A stretch of DNA of 64,000 nt from Nocardia anaemiae NBRC 100462 (GTDB lineage: Bacteria; Actinomycetota; Actinomycetes; Mycobacteriales; Mycobacteriaceae): assembly GCF_001612725.1 (NCBI RefSeq), contig NZ_BDAZ01000004.1:62001-126000 (forward strand), in the 5' to 3' direction. The notes beneath the pieces are model-generated. The model was not told the origin of the DNA. It saw only the letters and a program-made list of their open reading frames with translations, and searched no databases. The position numbers were made by a program, and so were the translations under genes. Positions within the stretch are counted from its first letter, which is position 1. The number at the start of each line of letters is the position of its first letter. Positions 52,280-60,760 of this stretch are shown here, piece after piece.

Positions 52280-52318
52280 GTTGGTGTTTCATTGGTCGCC
52301 GCCGCGAACCTCATGGGC
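52280..52318 (+). repeat. 39-bp element, copy 2
   Basis: Matches 43819-43857 at 32 of 39 positions and reads VGVSLVAAANLMG in the frame of the following gene. It ends one base before ATG 52319 of the CAP-domain gene. Confidence 0.55.
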
Positions 52319-53041
52319 ATGACCTCATCGACACATCGAATCCGTCGTCCCGCCGCAGCCTTGCTGGCCGCCATGGCGGGCCTGACGATCGCAGCACTCC
52401 CCAGCACCGAACTGCCAACGGCCGCAGCGGCTCCCGCCTGCGCACACGCCGATGATCCCGTGATCGCGCCGGACAAGGCGCCAACCGGCAACTCCGGCTC
52501 ACGCAGCCGCCTGCGGGACCTGTTCCCCGACCTCGCCTACCGCCATGAGATCGAGAAGGCGGTCCTGTGCCTGACCAATGCCGAACGTACGCAACGCGGT
52601 CTCCCCGCCCTCGAATGGAACATGGTGCTCGTCGACTCGGCGGAGAAATACGGCACCGAGGCCGACCGCCTCAACTGGTGGGTCGGCAGCACCAAGCAGG
52701 AAACGGTGAAATGGCATATCCACCCCGAGACTCCGCGTACCACGGCCGATGACAATCAGGAGGCCACGGTGCAGGTCGGCAAGCGAGTAGCCGCCGCCCA
52801 ACCTTGCGGCCGCGGAAAGACATTGGCGCACTGGGCGGAAAATACCGCCTGGGGCACCGGCGACCGGTCCACCGCCCGCGCGATCGTCAACGCCTGGATG
52901 CAGTCCGAGACCCACCGAGCCAATATCCTCGACAAAGACTCGACTCTGCTCGGCCCCGGCGCTGTCTACGGCCTCGCCCAAACCGGCACAGCCCCCGACC
53001 AAGCAGGTCTGTACGTCCAGCACTTCGCGTCCTGCAAGTGA
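52319..53041 (+). CDS. Secreted CAP (SCP/PR-1) domain protein
   Basis: 240 residues from ATG 52319; ATG 52313 and TTG 52292 are in-frame alternatives. A Sec signal peptide (RIRRPAAALLAAMAGLTIAA ... AAAA) leads to an extracellular CAP domain: LCLTNAERTQRGLPALEWN, GRGKTLAHWAENTAWGTG, WMQSETHRANILD and YVQHFASC. CAP proteins are extracellular; bacterial functions are largely unknown. The conserved 39-bp element lies immediately before the start. Confidence 0.88.
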   Translation: MTSSTHRIRRPAAALLAAMAGLTIAALPSTELPTAAAAPACAHADDPVIAPDKAPTGNSGSRSRLRDLFPDLAYRHEIEKAVLCLTNAERTQRGLPALEWNMVLVDSAEKYGTEADRLNWWVGSTKQETVKWHIHPETPRTTADDNQEATVQVGKRVAAAQPCGRGKTLAHWAENTAWGTGDRSTARAIVNAWMQSETHRANILDKDSTLLGPGAVYGLAQTGTAPDQAGLYVQHFASCK

Positions 53042-53075
53042 TCTCCTACTGCGAGAGACCGCCGACACCAGCGCA

Positions 53076-54299
53076 TCAAGGTCGCTGTCCGGCATTGTCC
53101 AACGTGAGGCGCGGATCGTCGAGTAGCGGTTGGAACGCAAGGTCGGCAGCGCCGAGGAGAGATGGGGCCGAGAGGGCGCCTTCTTGAATCAGGACCGGGT
53201 CGGCGTGGCTGAGAAATGATCGTGCGGTGAGATTGTCGGCGATTGTCTCGGGGGCGAGCTGGTGGTAGCGGGCCAGACTTCCGCCGAGGACGATGCAATC
53301 CGGGTCGGTCAGGTTGGTCAGGCTGGCCAGGCCGTTGCCGAGTCGTGCGGCGACGTGGCGAACGGCCGTGATCGCGGTTTCCTCGCCGCGCGCGGCTGCC
53401 TGCAGTAATAGGTCGGCGGAACGGGCGATGTCATGATCCGAACTCGTCGCGCGTCCGCCGGCGCGCAGCAGGCCACGATGGTCGGCTTCGATCTCCAGGC
53501 ATCCGGTGGAACCACAGGCGCAGGGCATTCCAGCCGGGTCGACGGTGATATGGCCGGGTTCCATCGCGTAGCCGTTGGCGCCGTCGAAGAGTTGTCCCTT
53601 GCTGATCAGTCCACCGCCCAGGCCGATATGGGCTGTGGTGAGGTAGAGCATCTGGGTGGTGTCTCGACCGGCGCCGTGATGGTATTCGGCCAGTCCGGCG
53701 AGGTTGGCGTCGTTACCGATGACCAAGGGTAATTCGGTGATTCCGGGTATGCCAACCAGCCGTTCGGCCAGCATCGTGCGCAGCGGCAGGGCTCCCCACC
53801 CGAGATGCAATGGAGCGAACGCGTATCCGTCACTCCGTCGTACCGGCGAGGGGACGGCCACGCCTATGGCCAGCAGCCGTGGAAGCGACTGCGACTGTTC
53901 GGCTACGAGGGCACATACCTGGTCGAGCACGATCTCCACGGCGATCCGCTGCTGTAGCGAGATGGTCGATGTCCGCAGCACACGTCCGCCCAGGGCCACG
54001 GTCGCGACGGTGGCCGCATCCACGTCGATGTGCACAGCGATCACTGCTGGCGCCTTCGGCGCGATCGTGACCTGGTGGGAAGGCCTGCCGGTGTCCTGAC
54101 CAGTGTTGCGGCGCGTCGCTCGGTCGATAGTGATGACACCGCGATCGGTCAATTCGGCGAGCAGGTAGCCCATCACACTGCGTCCGCAGCCGAGCCGATC
54201 AGTGAGGGTGGCACGGCTGGCCCCGCCACCGAGGAGGTGCAGCTGGGTAACAAGCGCGGCAAGCGAGTCTCGACCAATCTCTTGCCGGTTCGGTGCCAT
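53076..54299 (-). CDS. ROK-family transcriptional repressor
   Basis: 407 residues from ATG 54299. N-terminal winged helix (SRATLTDRLGCGRSVMGYLL) and a C-terminal ROK sugar-binding domain: LVIGNDANLAGLAEYHHGAG, GLGGGLISKGQLFDGANGYA, and the zinc motif GHITVDPAGMPCACGSTGCLE in one run (Cys-x-Cys-x4-Cys). Such repressors release DNA on binding a sugar. A 25-bp palindrome lies 11 bases upstream of its start, between it and the SemiSWEET/glucosidase genes, so it should control both. Confidence 0.92.
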   Translation of the reverse strand: MAPNRQEIGRDSLAALVTQLHLLGGGASRATLTDRLGCGRSVMGYLLAELTDRGVITIDRATRRNTGQDTGRPSHQVTIAPKAPAVIAVHIDVDAATVATVALGGRVLRTSTISLQQRIAVEIVLDQVCALVAEQSQSLPRLLAIGVAVPSPVRRSDGYAFAPLHLGWGALPLRTMLAERLVGIPGITELPLVIGNDANLAGLAEYHHGAGRDTTQMLYLTTAHIGLGGGLISKGQLFDGANGYAMEPGHITVDPAGMPCACGSTGCLEIEADHRGLLRAGGRATSSDHDIARSADLLLQAAARGEETAITAVRHVAARLGNGLASLTNLTDPDCIVLGGSLARYHQLAPETIADNLTARSFLSHADPVLIQEGALSAPSLLGAADLAFQPLLDDPRLTLDNAGQRP

Positions 54300-54310
54300 C
54301 CGCCTAGCAT

Positions 54311-54335
54311 ACTTTGTGCAGTAACTGCACAAAGT
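54311..54335. promoter_or_regulatory. Operator of the ROK repressor
   Basis: ACTTTGTGCAGT-A-ACTGCACAAAGT, a perfect 12-1-12 palindrome between the divergent ROK and SemiSWEET genes, ending 10 bases before the SemiSWEET GTG. Confidence 0.85.
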
Positions 54336-54345
54336 GGGAGGTCTG

Positions 54346-54612
54346 GTGAATACCGTTCTCGGTCTCGTCAGCGGAGCGTTGAGTACGGCCAGCTTGCTGC
54401 CGCAGGTAATCCGCGCGATCCGCACGGGAAGTACGACCGATCTCTCGTGGTGGTGGCTCGCACTCTTCGTTGCCGCGGTCGGCGGCTGGCTCGTGTATGG
54501 CTTGCTCAATGCCGATCTGGCCGTCGCCGTGACGAACGCGGCGATGGCGGCCATGATCTCCACGCTGATCGTCGTGAAGGCGCGACACAGTCTCGCCTAC
54601 CAATCACAGTGA
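54346..54612 (+). CDS. SemiSWEET-type PQ-loop sugar transporter
   Basis: 88 residues from GTG 54346 (GGGAGG upstream). Three hydrophobic helices: NTVLGLVSGALSTASLLPQV (with the PQ motif), SWWWLALFVAAVGGWLVYG and a third. SemiSWEETs are half-size sugar channels that dimerise. Location between a ROK repressor and a GH13 glucosidase supports uptake of glucose or sucrose/maltose-type sugars. Confidence 0.88.
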   Translation: MNTVLGLVSGALSTASLLPQVIRAIRTGSTTDLSWWWLALFVAAVGGWLVYGLLNADLAVAVTNAAMAAMISTLIVVKARHSLAYQSQ

Positions 54613-54663
54613 GTTGCCGACGTTCACCCGCGCCCAGGAAACCCGACATCGGAGGAAACCGCT

Positions 54664-56235
54664 GTGTCCACTGCATCAGCCTGGTGGCAGCAGGCCATCG
54701 GGTACGAGGTATATCTGCCGTCGTTCGCCGACGGCAACGGCGACGGCTGGGGCGACCTGCCCGGCTTGATCGACCATCTGGATCATCTGAGTTGGCTGGG
54801 AGTGGATCTCCTGTGGGTCAGTCCGTTTTTTGTCTCCCCGATGGCCGACCACGGGTACGACATCGCCGACTATCTGAATGTCGATCCGAGCTTCGGCACG
54901 CTGGCTGATGTCGACCGGCTGATCGCCAACGCACGGTCGCGCGGCATTCGGGTCATCGCCGACCTGGTCGTCAACCACACCTCCAGCCAGCATCCGTGGT
55001 TCACCGCGTCTCGCACCGATCGGGACAACCCCTATCGCGACTACTACTTGTGGCGTCCGGGTCGAGGAGACGAGCCGCCGAACAACTGGGTAGCCACCTT
55101 CGGCGGAAGGGCTTGGACCCACGACTCGGCCAGTGACGAGTGGTATCTACATCTGTTCACCCCCGACCAGCCCGACCTCAACTGGTCCAATCCCAAAGTC
55201 GCCGACGAGGTCGACGCCATCATGCGGTTCTGGCTGGACCGGGGGCTCGCTGGGTTCCGCGTGGACACCGCCCACTACCTCGCCAAACATCCGGAACTCC
55301 CAGACAATCCGCTGCTACCCACGGACGAGGTGCCCACTATGGGCGGCGCGGTCGCCGACTGGTACCGCTATGACCACCGGCACGATATCGGCCAGCCGCA
55401 GTTGCGTGACATCCACCGTCGATGGCGGACGCTGGCCGACGACTACAGCGCATTCTTGGTCGGCGAGACATATGTCCTGGATCCGCACCGGCTCGCCGAA
55501 CACTTGAACGATCAGAGCGGCCTGCATTCAATATTCTATTTCGGCCTGGTGCAACAGGATCCGGGCCTGGCGGCCGAGCTGATTCGAACTGCCGCGACCG
55601 CGAGTGCACAGCTGTCGTGGCCGCAGAGTAGCCACGACTGGACTCGGCCGGTCACCCGCTATGGGGGTGGACCAGCGGCGCAGCGGCGATCGCTGGCACT
55701 GACCGCTCTGACACTCGGTCTGCCGGGCACACCGTTTCTGTATCAGGGCGAAGAACTCGGGCTCTCGGACGGTGTCGTCCCGCCCGAAGCAGCTCGCGAC
55801 CCGATGGTGCGGATAGGTGGCGCCGTGCACGCCTCCCGCGATCCCGTGCGTACCCCAATGCCGTGGCGCCCCGGCCCGGGGCTCGGATTTACCACGGCTG
55901 CGGCGGGCTGGCTACCGGATGGGGAGCGCCTACCTACCGATACCGTCTCCGAGCAACGAACCGACCCGAACTCACCACTGCACGCCTACCGTCGGATGCT
56001 GCACCTGGCTCGGGACCTGCGCCGGACCGTGCGAGGCGAACCGGAATGGCTCGATACCGGTACCGAGGTCGTGGCCTACCGGCGCGACAACATGCTGGTT
56101 GCCGCCAACCTTGGTGCAACTGAGGCGCAACTTCCCGCGAGCGAGATGACACCGCGCGTGTCCACCGTGCGTCCTTCGGTGCAGCGTCACGCGGCCACCC
56201 TGCTATCAGGCGAGGCCATAATTTGCGTCCCATGA
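54664..56235 (+). CDS. GH13 alpha-glucosidase (oligo-1,6-glucosidase/sucrase type)
   Basis: 523 residues from GTG 54664 (GGAGG upstream). TIM-barrel GH13 enzyme: GDGWGDLPGLIDHL, ADLVVNHTSS (region I), GFRVDTAHYL (nucleophile Asp), FLVGETYVL (acid/base Glu) and SSHDWTRPV (transition-state Asp). No signal peptide, so it acts inside on imported oligosaccharides, 51 bases after the SemiSWEET stop. The exact substrate (maltose, isomaltose, sucrose or trehalose) is not determined. Confidence 0.9.
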   Translation: MSTASAWWQQAIGYEVYLPSFADGNGDGWGDLPGLIDHLDHLSWLGVDLLWVSPFFVSPMADHGYDIADYLNVDPSFGTLADVDRLIANARSRGIRVIADLVVNHTSSQHPWFTASRTDRDNPYRDYYLWRPGRGDEPPNNWVATFGGRAWTHDSASDEWYLHLFTPDQPDLNWSNPKVADEVDAIMRFWLDRGLAGFRVDTAHYLAKHPELPDNPLLPTDEVPTMGGAVADWYRYDHRHDIGQPQLRDIHRRWRTLADDYSAFLVGETYVLDPHRLAEHLNDQSGLHSIFYFGLVQQDPGLAAELIRTAATASAQLSWPQSSHDWTRPVTRYGGGPAAQRRSLALTALTLGLPGTPFLYQGEELGLSDGVVPPEAARDPMVRIGGAVHASRDPVRTPMPWRPGPGLGFTTAAAGWLPDGERLPTDTVSEQRTDPNSPLHAYRRMLHLARDLRRTVRGEPEWLDTGTEVVAYRRDNMLVAANLGATEAQLPASEMTPRVSTVRPSVQRHAATLLSGEAIICVP

Positions 56236-56279
56236 TTCACCTGACCCGAATGTGGAGCCCGCCGATACGGAGGCCATGA

Positions 56280-57428
56280 ATGCCCGAGACCATCAGCTCA
56301 TTTCGGATCGACATCCCCGAGGATCAACTCGACGACCTGCGCCTGCGCTTGTCACGAACTCGGTGGCCGGAGCAGCAAACGGTTCCGGACTGGTCCCAGG
56401 GCATTCCGCTGGACGCTATGACCGACTTGTGTCGACATTGGCAGGAAGAATACGACTGGCGTACCACCGAGCGGCGACTCAACAATATCCCCCAATTCCG
56501 TACCACCATCGACGGCCTGCCGATCCACTTCTTACACGTTCGCTCTTCCAGTTCCGAAGCCACGCCGGTGGTGCTCACCCACGGCTGGCCCGGCTCCTTC
56601 CTGGAATTTGAGAACGTCATTCCGCTGCTCACCGAACCACCCAACGGCGGTTCGGCGTTCCATGTCGTCATCCCGTCGTTGCCCGGATACGCTTTCAGCG
56701 GTAAGCCCATAGCCTCTGGCTGGGGCATCGAGCGCATTGCCCGAGCCTGGTGCGAATTGATGGCCCGTTTGGGCTATCCGCGCTTCCTCGCCGCAGGCAG
56801 CGATTGGGGCACCAGCATTTCCACTGCCATCGCACTTCAGCAACCAAATCGGTTGATCGGCCTGCACCTCGTACCGCCGCTCGCTCCACCCGATCACAAC
56901 GCGACCCCCACCGACGCCGAACGGGTGTCACTCGCAGATCTGGAAGAACGCACCAGTACCGGGTCTGGCTACTCGGCCCTGCACAGCACCCGACCCCAAA
57001 CAGTGGGGTACGGGCTGACCGACTCACCGGCCGGCCTCGCCGCATGGATCGCCGAAAAGCTGTGCACATGGACCGACGATCCCGGCCTGACCCACGAGCA
57101 GATACTCGACAATGTCACTCTCTACTGGCTTACCGGCACCAGTACATCCTCGATTCGGTTGTACTGGGAGAGTATTGCCGAAGTCAGCCGGGGGTTCACC
57201 GCAGATGTCGACGACACGATCGACGTGCCGACCGGCTGCAGCATCTACCCCAAAGAGGTGCCTCGCCCTTCACGTCGCTGGGCAGCCCGTCGATTCACCA
57301 ACATTGTGTATTGGAGCGAACCCGCCCACGGCGGCCACTTCGCCGCATGGGAACGACCCGAACTCTTCGCCAGTGACCTACGGGCAACCTGCGATGCGGT
57401 CCGCACCGCCGAGGACGTCACGCTGTGA
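56280..57428 (+). CDS. Epoxide hydrolase, EHN-type alpha/beta hydrolase
   Basis: 382 residues; GGAGG lies just before the ATG. N-terminal EHN domain (SSFRIDIPEDQLDDLRLRLS and the TRWPEQ segment), then the alpha/beta hydrolase core: oxyanion HGWPGSFLEF, nucleophile Asp in AAGSDWGTS, and the catalytic His in HGGHFAAWERP. It lies 44 bases after the glucosidase in the same direction, but a metabolic link is not obvious. Soluble. Confidence 0.88.
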   Translation: MPETISSFRIDIPEDQLDDLRLRLSRTRWPEQQTVPDWSQGIPLDAMTDLCRHWQEEYDWRTTERRLNNIPQFRTTIDGLPIHFLHVRSSSSEATPVVLTHGWPGSFLEFENVIPLLTEPPNGGSAFHVVIPSLPGYAFSGKPIASGWGIERIARAWCELMARLGYPRFLAAGSDWGTSISTAIALQQPNRLIGLHLVPPLAPPDHNATPTDAERVSLADLEERTSTGSGYSALHSTRPQTVGYGLTDSPAGLAAWIAEKLCTWTDDPGLTHEQILDNVTLYWLTGTSTSSIRLYWESIAEVSRGFTADVDDTIDVPTGCSIYPKEVPRPSRRWAARRFTNIVYWSEPAHGGHFAAWERPELFASDLRATCDAVRTAEDVTL

Positions 57429-57463
57429 ACACCCGCCGCAAAGGGAGCCGTTTCGTCGTTCTA

Positions 57464-58006
57464 ATACTGCAACGACACTGAGGTGAGTGGGTGTCCCCGG
57501 CGTCGGTAGTGGGATGGTCGAGCTCGGCATTGGCTGCGGCGTCGCCATCTCGACCAGGCCCAGGTGTCGTTGGGTCATGGTGCGGGTGAGCACGAAAACG
57601 ACGAGTAGCCTGCGGATCTCCGGTAGTGTCAGCGCGATCATGTCTGCATCACTGTCGGCGAATCCCCCTTTGCGGCAACGGCTTTGGAAGCAGCCAGCCA
57701 GGCCGGGGCGAGCATTGACAGGGTGATGTGGGCATACCAGGCTCGCCAGGAACGGACCTGGTTTCGATCTGGCGGCGTGCCCAGTCGAATTCGCGTGGCC
57801 CGTGGGCGCTCGGCAACGGTCCACCCGTTCTTACGCTCCAAGCCCGCAACCAGCCCCCGACCCATAATCACGCGCCCGAGCCCTCGGCTCGGACCGCGCG
57901 AACCTGGAACCAACCCTGCCGATCAACGAATCCAACTCGGCCACAACACGATCCAAACCACACACCAGATCTACCAGCACAGACACCACAAGTGTCGTTG
58001 CAGTAT
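57464..58006. mobile_element. Degenerate insertion-sequence remnant with perfect 16-bp terminal inverted repeats
   Basis: ATACTGCAACGACACT at 57464-57479 and its exact complement at 57991-58006 bound 543 bases. The interior minus strand holds frameshifted pieces of an IS701-type transposase C-terminus (RSWRAWYAHITLSMLA, then ALTLPEIRRLLVVFVLTR). A plus-strand scrap, LGHNTIQTTHQIYQH (57936-57980), resembles the end of a tyrosine recombinase. The element ends at the SDR stop codon. It is too short and broken to move by itself. Confidence 0.72.
57487..57790 (-). pseudogene. Transposase C-terminal fragment (frameshifted)
   Basis: On the minus strand, one frame gives NQVRSWRAWYAHITLSMLAP, then AWLAASKAVAAKGD; another gives IALTLPEIRRLLVVFVLTRT. 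Both are consecutive parts of an IS701-family transposase, split by at least one frameshift. The catalytic region upstream is missing. Confidence 0.65.
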
Positions 58007-58866
58007 CAAGCCTTTGTGGGTTCGGATGTCTTGTCGATGTAGCGGCTCATCGCCCAGTTCAGTCCGTGCATCGCGAGGGTGTAGGAGGGTGGGAAGTAGC
58101 GCTGGGCGAGATAGCCGATCCGGATGTCGGGTGAGGTGAAGACCATGTACCTGTTGCGCTCGACTCCGCGCACGATCGATCGGGCCGCCTGCTCGGGCGT
58201 GACCGCATGTCGCATGAACAGCGAAACCGCCTGCTGCACCGCCGCACCCTGCCGATCGACGCCCGCGATATCGACGCTGTCCACCATCGGCGTCGCCATC
58301 GCACCGGGGCAGACCAGGCTGACACCGATCCGGTGCTGCCGCAGATCGAACCGCAGGACCTCCGAAACGCCGCGCAACCCGAATTTGCCCGCACTGTATG
58401 GCGCATGCCAGGGCAGCCCGAAAAGTCCCGCGGCCGAGGCCACATTGACCAGATGTCCGCCCCGCCCGGCCTCGATCATCCGGGGCACGAACTCCTCGAT
58501 CACATGGATCGGGCCCATCAGATCTATATCGATGGTGCGCCGCCACTGCTTGTGCGTGAGCCGGTCGACTGTCCCCCAGGTGGCAATGCCCGCCACATTC
58601 ATCACGATATCCACGCTGTCCATCTCGGCGTGCACCTTCGCGGCCAGCGCCACCACGGCGTCGTAATCGCTGACATCGGCGGGCGCGGCCAAGTGCACGA
58701 CACCGCCTCGGGCGCGCACCTCATCGGCGGTGCGCTGCAGTCCGACATCATCGATATCGGTCAGTATGACCGATGCGCCCTTGGCGACAACCGCGAGCGC
58801 CGTACTGCGGCCCAATCCACTCGCCGCTCCGGTGATCAGGCAGCTCTTGCCGTGGAACTTCGTCAT
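58006..58866 (-). CDS. Short-chain dehydrogenase/reductase
   Basis: 286 residues from ATG 58866 (MTKFHGKSCL; a longer frame starts at 58884). Classical SDR: GAASGLG nucleotide motif (13-19), NVAGIA, VNVASAAGLFG (Ser) and YSAGKFGLRG (Tyr-x3-Lys). The C-terminal tail is long for the family. Its stop overlaps the last base of the insertion-sequence remnant, so the native C-terminus may have been cut. A long inverted repeat lies before its start. Substrate unknown. Confidence 0.88.
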   Translation of the reverse strand: MTKFHGKSCLITGAASGLGRSTALAVVAKGASVILTDIDDVGLQRTADEVRARGGVVHLAAPADVSDYDAVVALAAKVHAEMDSVDIVMNVAGIATWGTVDRLTHKQWRRTIDIDLMGPIHVIEEFVPRMIEAGRGGHLVNVASAAGLFGLPWHAPYSAGKFGLRGVSEVLRFDLRQHRIGVSLVCPGAMATPMVDSVDIAGVDRQGAAVQQAVSLFMRHAVTPEQAARSIVRGVERNRYMVFTSPDIRIGYLAQRYFPPSYTLAMHGLNWAMSRYIDKTSEPTKA

Positions 58867-58876
58867 GAACCAAACG

Positions 58877-58904
58877 ATAGACAATTACGAACACTGTTGT
58901 CTAT
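58877..58904. promoter_or_regulatory. Inverted repeat before the SDR gene
   Basis: ATAGACAA, 12 bases, TTGTCTAT: perfect 8-12-8 repeat. Typical size of a TetR-type operator, 11 bases before ATG 58866. No regulator gene is adjacent. Confidence 0.55.
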
Positions 58905-59222
58905 AGATCTGACTTCCGTCTCAGACGCAATATTCGGCTACCGGTGACAGGGGTCGAGATGCGATTCATACACGGATCGCTGAACGATAGCTGTCGACCA
59001 TGGAGCGCGGCACGCCGACTCATCAGAGCCTCGCTGTCGTTGACATAAACCGGCTCTGCCGCGATATACGAGCGATGAGGCTGATGGATACGAGGGCCGA
59101 TGGTCGGGAATACGGCCACGGAAAGGCCCTTGTCCGTTAGCTCGGTGGTGGCATACTCGATTGAAGCGGCCAGCGGCTCGCTCGCCCCGGTCCGATCGAG
59201 GCCGACACACCAGCTTCAGCAT
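58901..59222 (-). pseudogene. Possible frameshifted relic of a small gene
   Basis: The minus strand from ATG 59222 (MLKLV) leaves the frame within about 12 bases, after which another frame reads VGLDRTGASEPLAASIEYAT, then ELTDKGLSVAVFPTIGPRIH and on to a stop at 58901. The second part has gene-like codon use. No family recognised. Could be a decayed gene or chance. Confidence 0.3.
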
Positions 59223-59380
59223 GGCACGGTTGCCGGGCGAACACTCGCGGACTCCAACGATCTTGGTGCGCCAGGAATGTTCGAGCACTCATCCCATGTT
59301 TCGAATATTGTTGCGTGTACAGGATCATCGGGAGGACCACATGGGGAACCTGTTCGGACCCGGCCGAATTGAGGGCAGAC
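58905..59380. other. Long gap before the MprF-like gene
   Basis: Between the SDR and MprF-like genes. Apart from the possible relic, nothing clear is seen. The MprF-like gene's promoter must lie in its last part. Confidence 0.4.
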
Positions 59381-60760
59381 GTGGCTGAGGGACGGGAAAC
59401 GGCGGCGCGCATTTCCACACTCGCTGGATACCGCGATGCCTCGATCACCACCACACCGGCCGTTCGCCCGGTGATCTCCATCGCCCTGTTGCTGATGAGT
59501 GTCGCACTGGTCTACGAGGCCGGTCGCGCCGCGCCCGGGCAGGACCACGGCTGGTTCGTCGCCGTGTCGATCGCCGGACTGTTCGTGGTGCGCGGACTGC
59601 ATCTGCGTCGCCCGATCACCCTGCCGCATTTCACCGTCGCGGTCTTTGTGCTGGCGGCGGCCAATGCCGCCTATCGCGCCTCACATCCTGGCTTCGGCTT
59701 CGTCTTCCTGGCCGCGACCGGATTCATCCTGATGCTGCCGCAGTCGAGTCGGCCCCAGCCCGAGCAGCTGTATCGCGTCGCCGAACTCGTCGGCCGCACC
59801 CGACGCGATCCCCTCGCCGCATTCGCGCTGCATTCATCGAAGTCCTATTACTTCAATGCGAATTCGACTGCGGCGATCGGCTACCGGGCCCGCTTCGGGA
59901 TCGCGGTGGTCGCTGGTGATCCGATCGGCGATCGTGCCGACTACCCCGCCCTGCTCACCGAGTTCTCCGAATTCGCGGCGAATCACGGCTGGCGGGTAGC
60001 GGTGCTCGGCGCCAGTCCGGAGCTGGCCGGAATGTGGCGGCATCGGGCGATCGAACATCGGGGATTGCGCGCGATTCCGGTCGGCCGCGATGTGGTCATC
60101 GATGTCGGGACCTTCGCCATGGTCGGGCGTTCCTTCCGCAATCTGCGCCAGGCCGTGAGCCGCACCCGGAATTTCGGGGTGACCACCGAGGTCATCAGCG
60201 AGACCGATCTGACCGAACCATTGCGGGCCGAACTGCTTGCGATCGTCGACGAATGGCGTACCGGTCGACAGAATCGCGGCTTCTCGATGATCCTGGACCA
60301 TCTGTTGGACGGTCGGAATCCCGGGATGCTGCTGGTACTGGCCCGCGACGAGGACGGGCGCGTGGCGGGCTTCCAGCGCTACGGCGTCTCCGGGCGAGGC
60401 CGCGAGCTCAGCCTCGACGTGCCGTGGCGGCGTAAGGATGCCCCGAACGGACTGGACGAGCGGATGATCATCGACCTTGTAGACCACGCCCGCACGCAGG
60501 GGATCGAACGGATCTCATTGGCATTCGCACCCTTCCCGGAACTGTTCGCCGAGAAGCAGCGCTCGCGGACGAGGAAGCTGCTCTATGTGCTCGTGCACCT
60601 GGGTGATCCGCTGATCCGGCTGGAATCGTTGTACCGATTCCTGCGCAAGTTCCAAGCGATGTCCGAGCAGCGGTTCGTGCTGATCCGCTGGCGTGAGGTG
60701 CTGCTGGCCGCCGCGGCACTACTCACCTTGGAATTCGTGCCGCACCGCAAGCAGTACTAG
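59381..60760 (+). CDS. MprF-like aminoacyl-phosphatidylglycerol synthase (DUF2156)
   Basis: 459 residues from GTG 59381 (GAGGG upstream). Three or four membrane helices (about 28-125) precede a cytosolic DUF2156/GNAT-type double domain (about 145-440): SSKSYYFNANSTAAIGYRAR, VVAGDPIGDRADYPAL and RNLRQAVSRTRNFGV. MprF enzymes move Lys or Ala from tRNA to phosphatidylglycerol. This protein lacks the large flippase part of full MprF, so it is a synthase-only form. Its stop overlaps the next stop in CTAG. Confidence 0.82.
   Translation: MAEGRETAARISTLAGYRDASITTTPAVRPVISIALLLMSVALVYEAGRAAPGQDHGWFVAVSIAGLFVVRGLHLRRPITLPHFTVAVFVLAAANAAYRASHPGFGFVFLAATGFILMLPQSSRPQPEQLYRVAELVGRTRRDPLAAFALHSSKSYYFNANSTAAIGYRARFGIAVVAGDPIGDRADYPALLTEFSEFAANHGWRVAVLGASPELAGMWRHRAIEHRGLRAIPVGRDVVIDVGTFAMVGRSFRNLRQAVSRTRNFGVTTEVISETDLTEPLRAELLAIVDEWRTGRQNRGFSMILDHLLDGRNPGMLLVLARDEDGRVAGFQRYGVSGRGRELSLDVPWRRKDAPNGLDERMIIDLVDHARTQGIERISLAFAPFPELFAEKQRSRTRKLLYVLVHLGDPLIRLESLYRFLRKFQAMSEQRFVLIRWREVLLAAAALLTLEFVPHRKQY

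Noticed and set aside
57930..57980. Active tyrosine recombinase
   Set aside because: Only a 17-residue C-terminal-like scrap is present, without the Arg-His-x-x-Arg region; at most a remnant.
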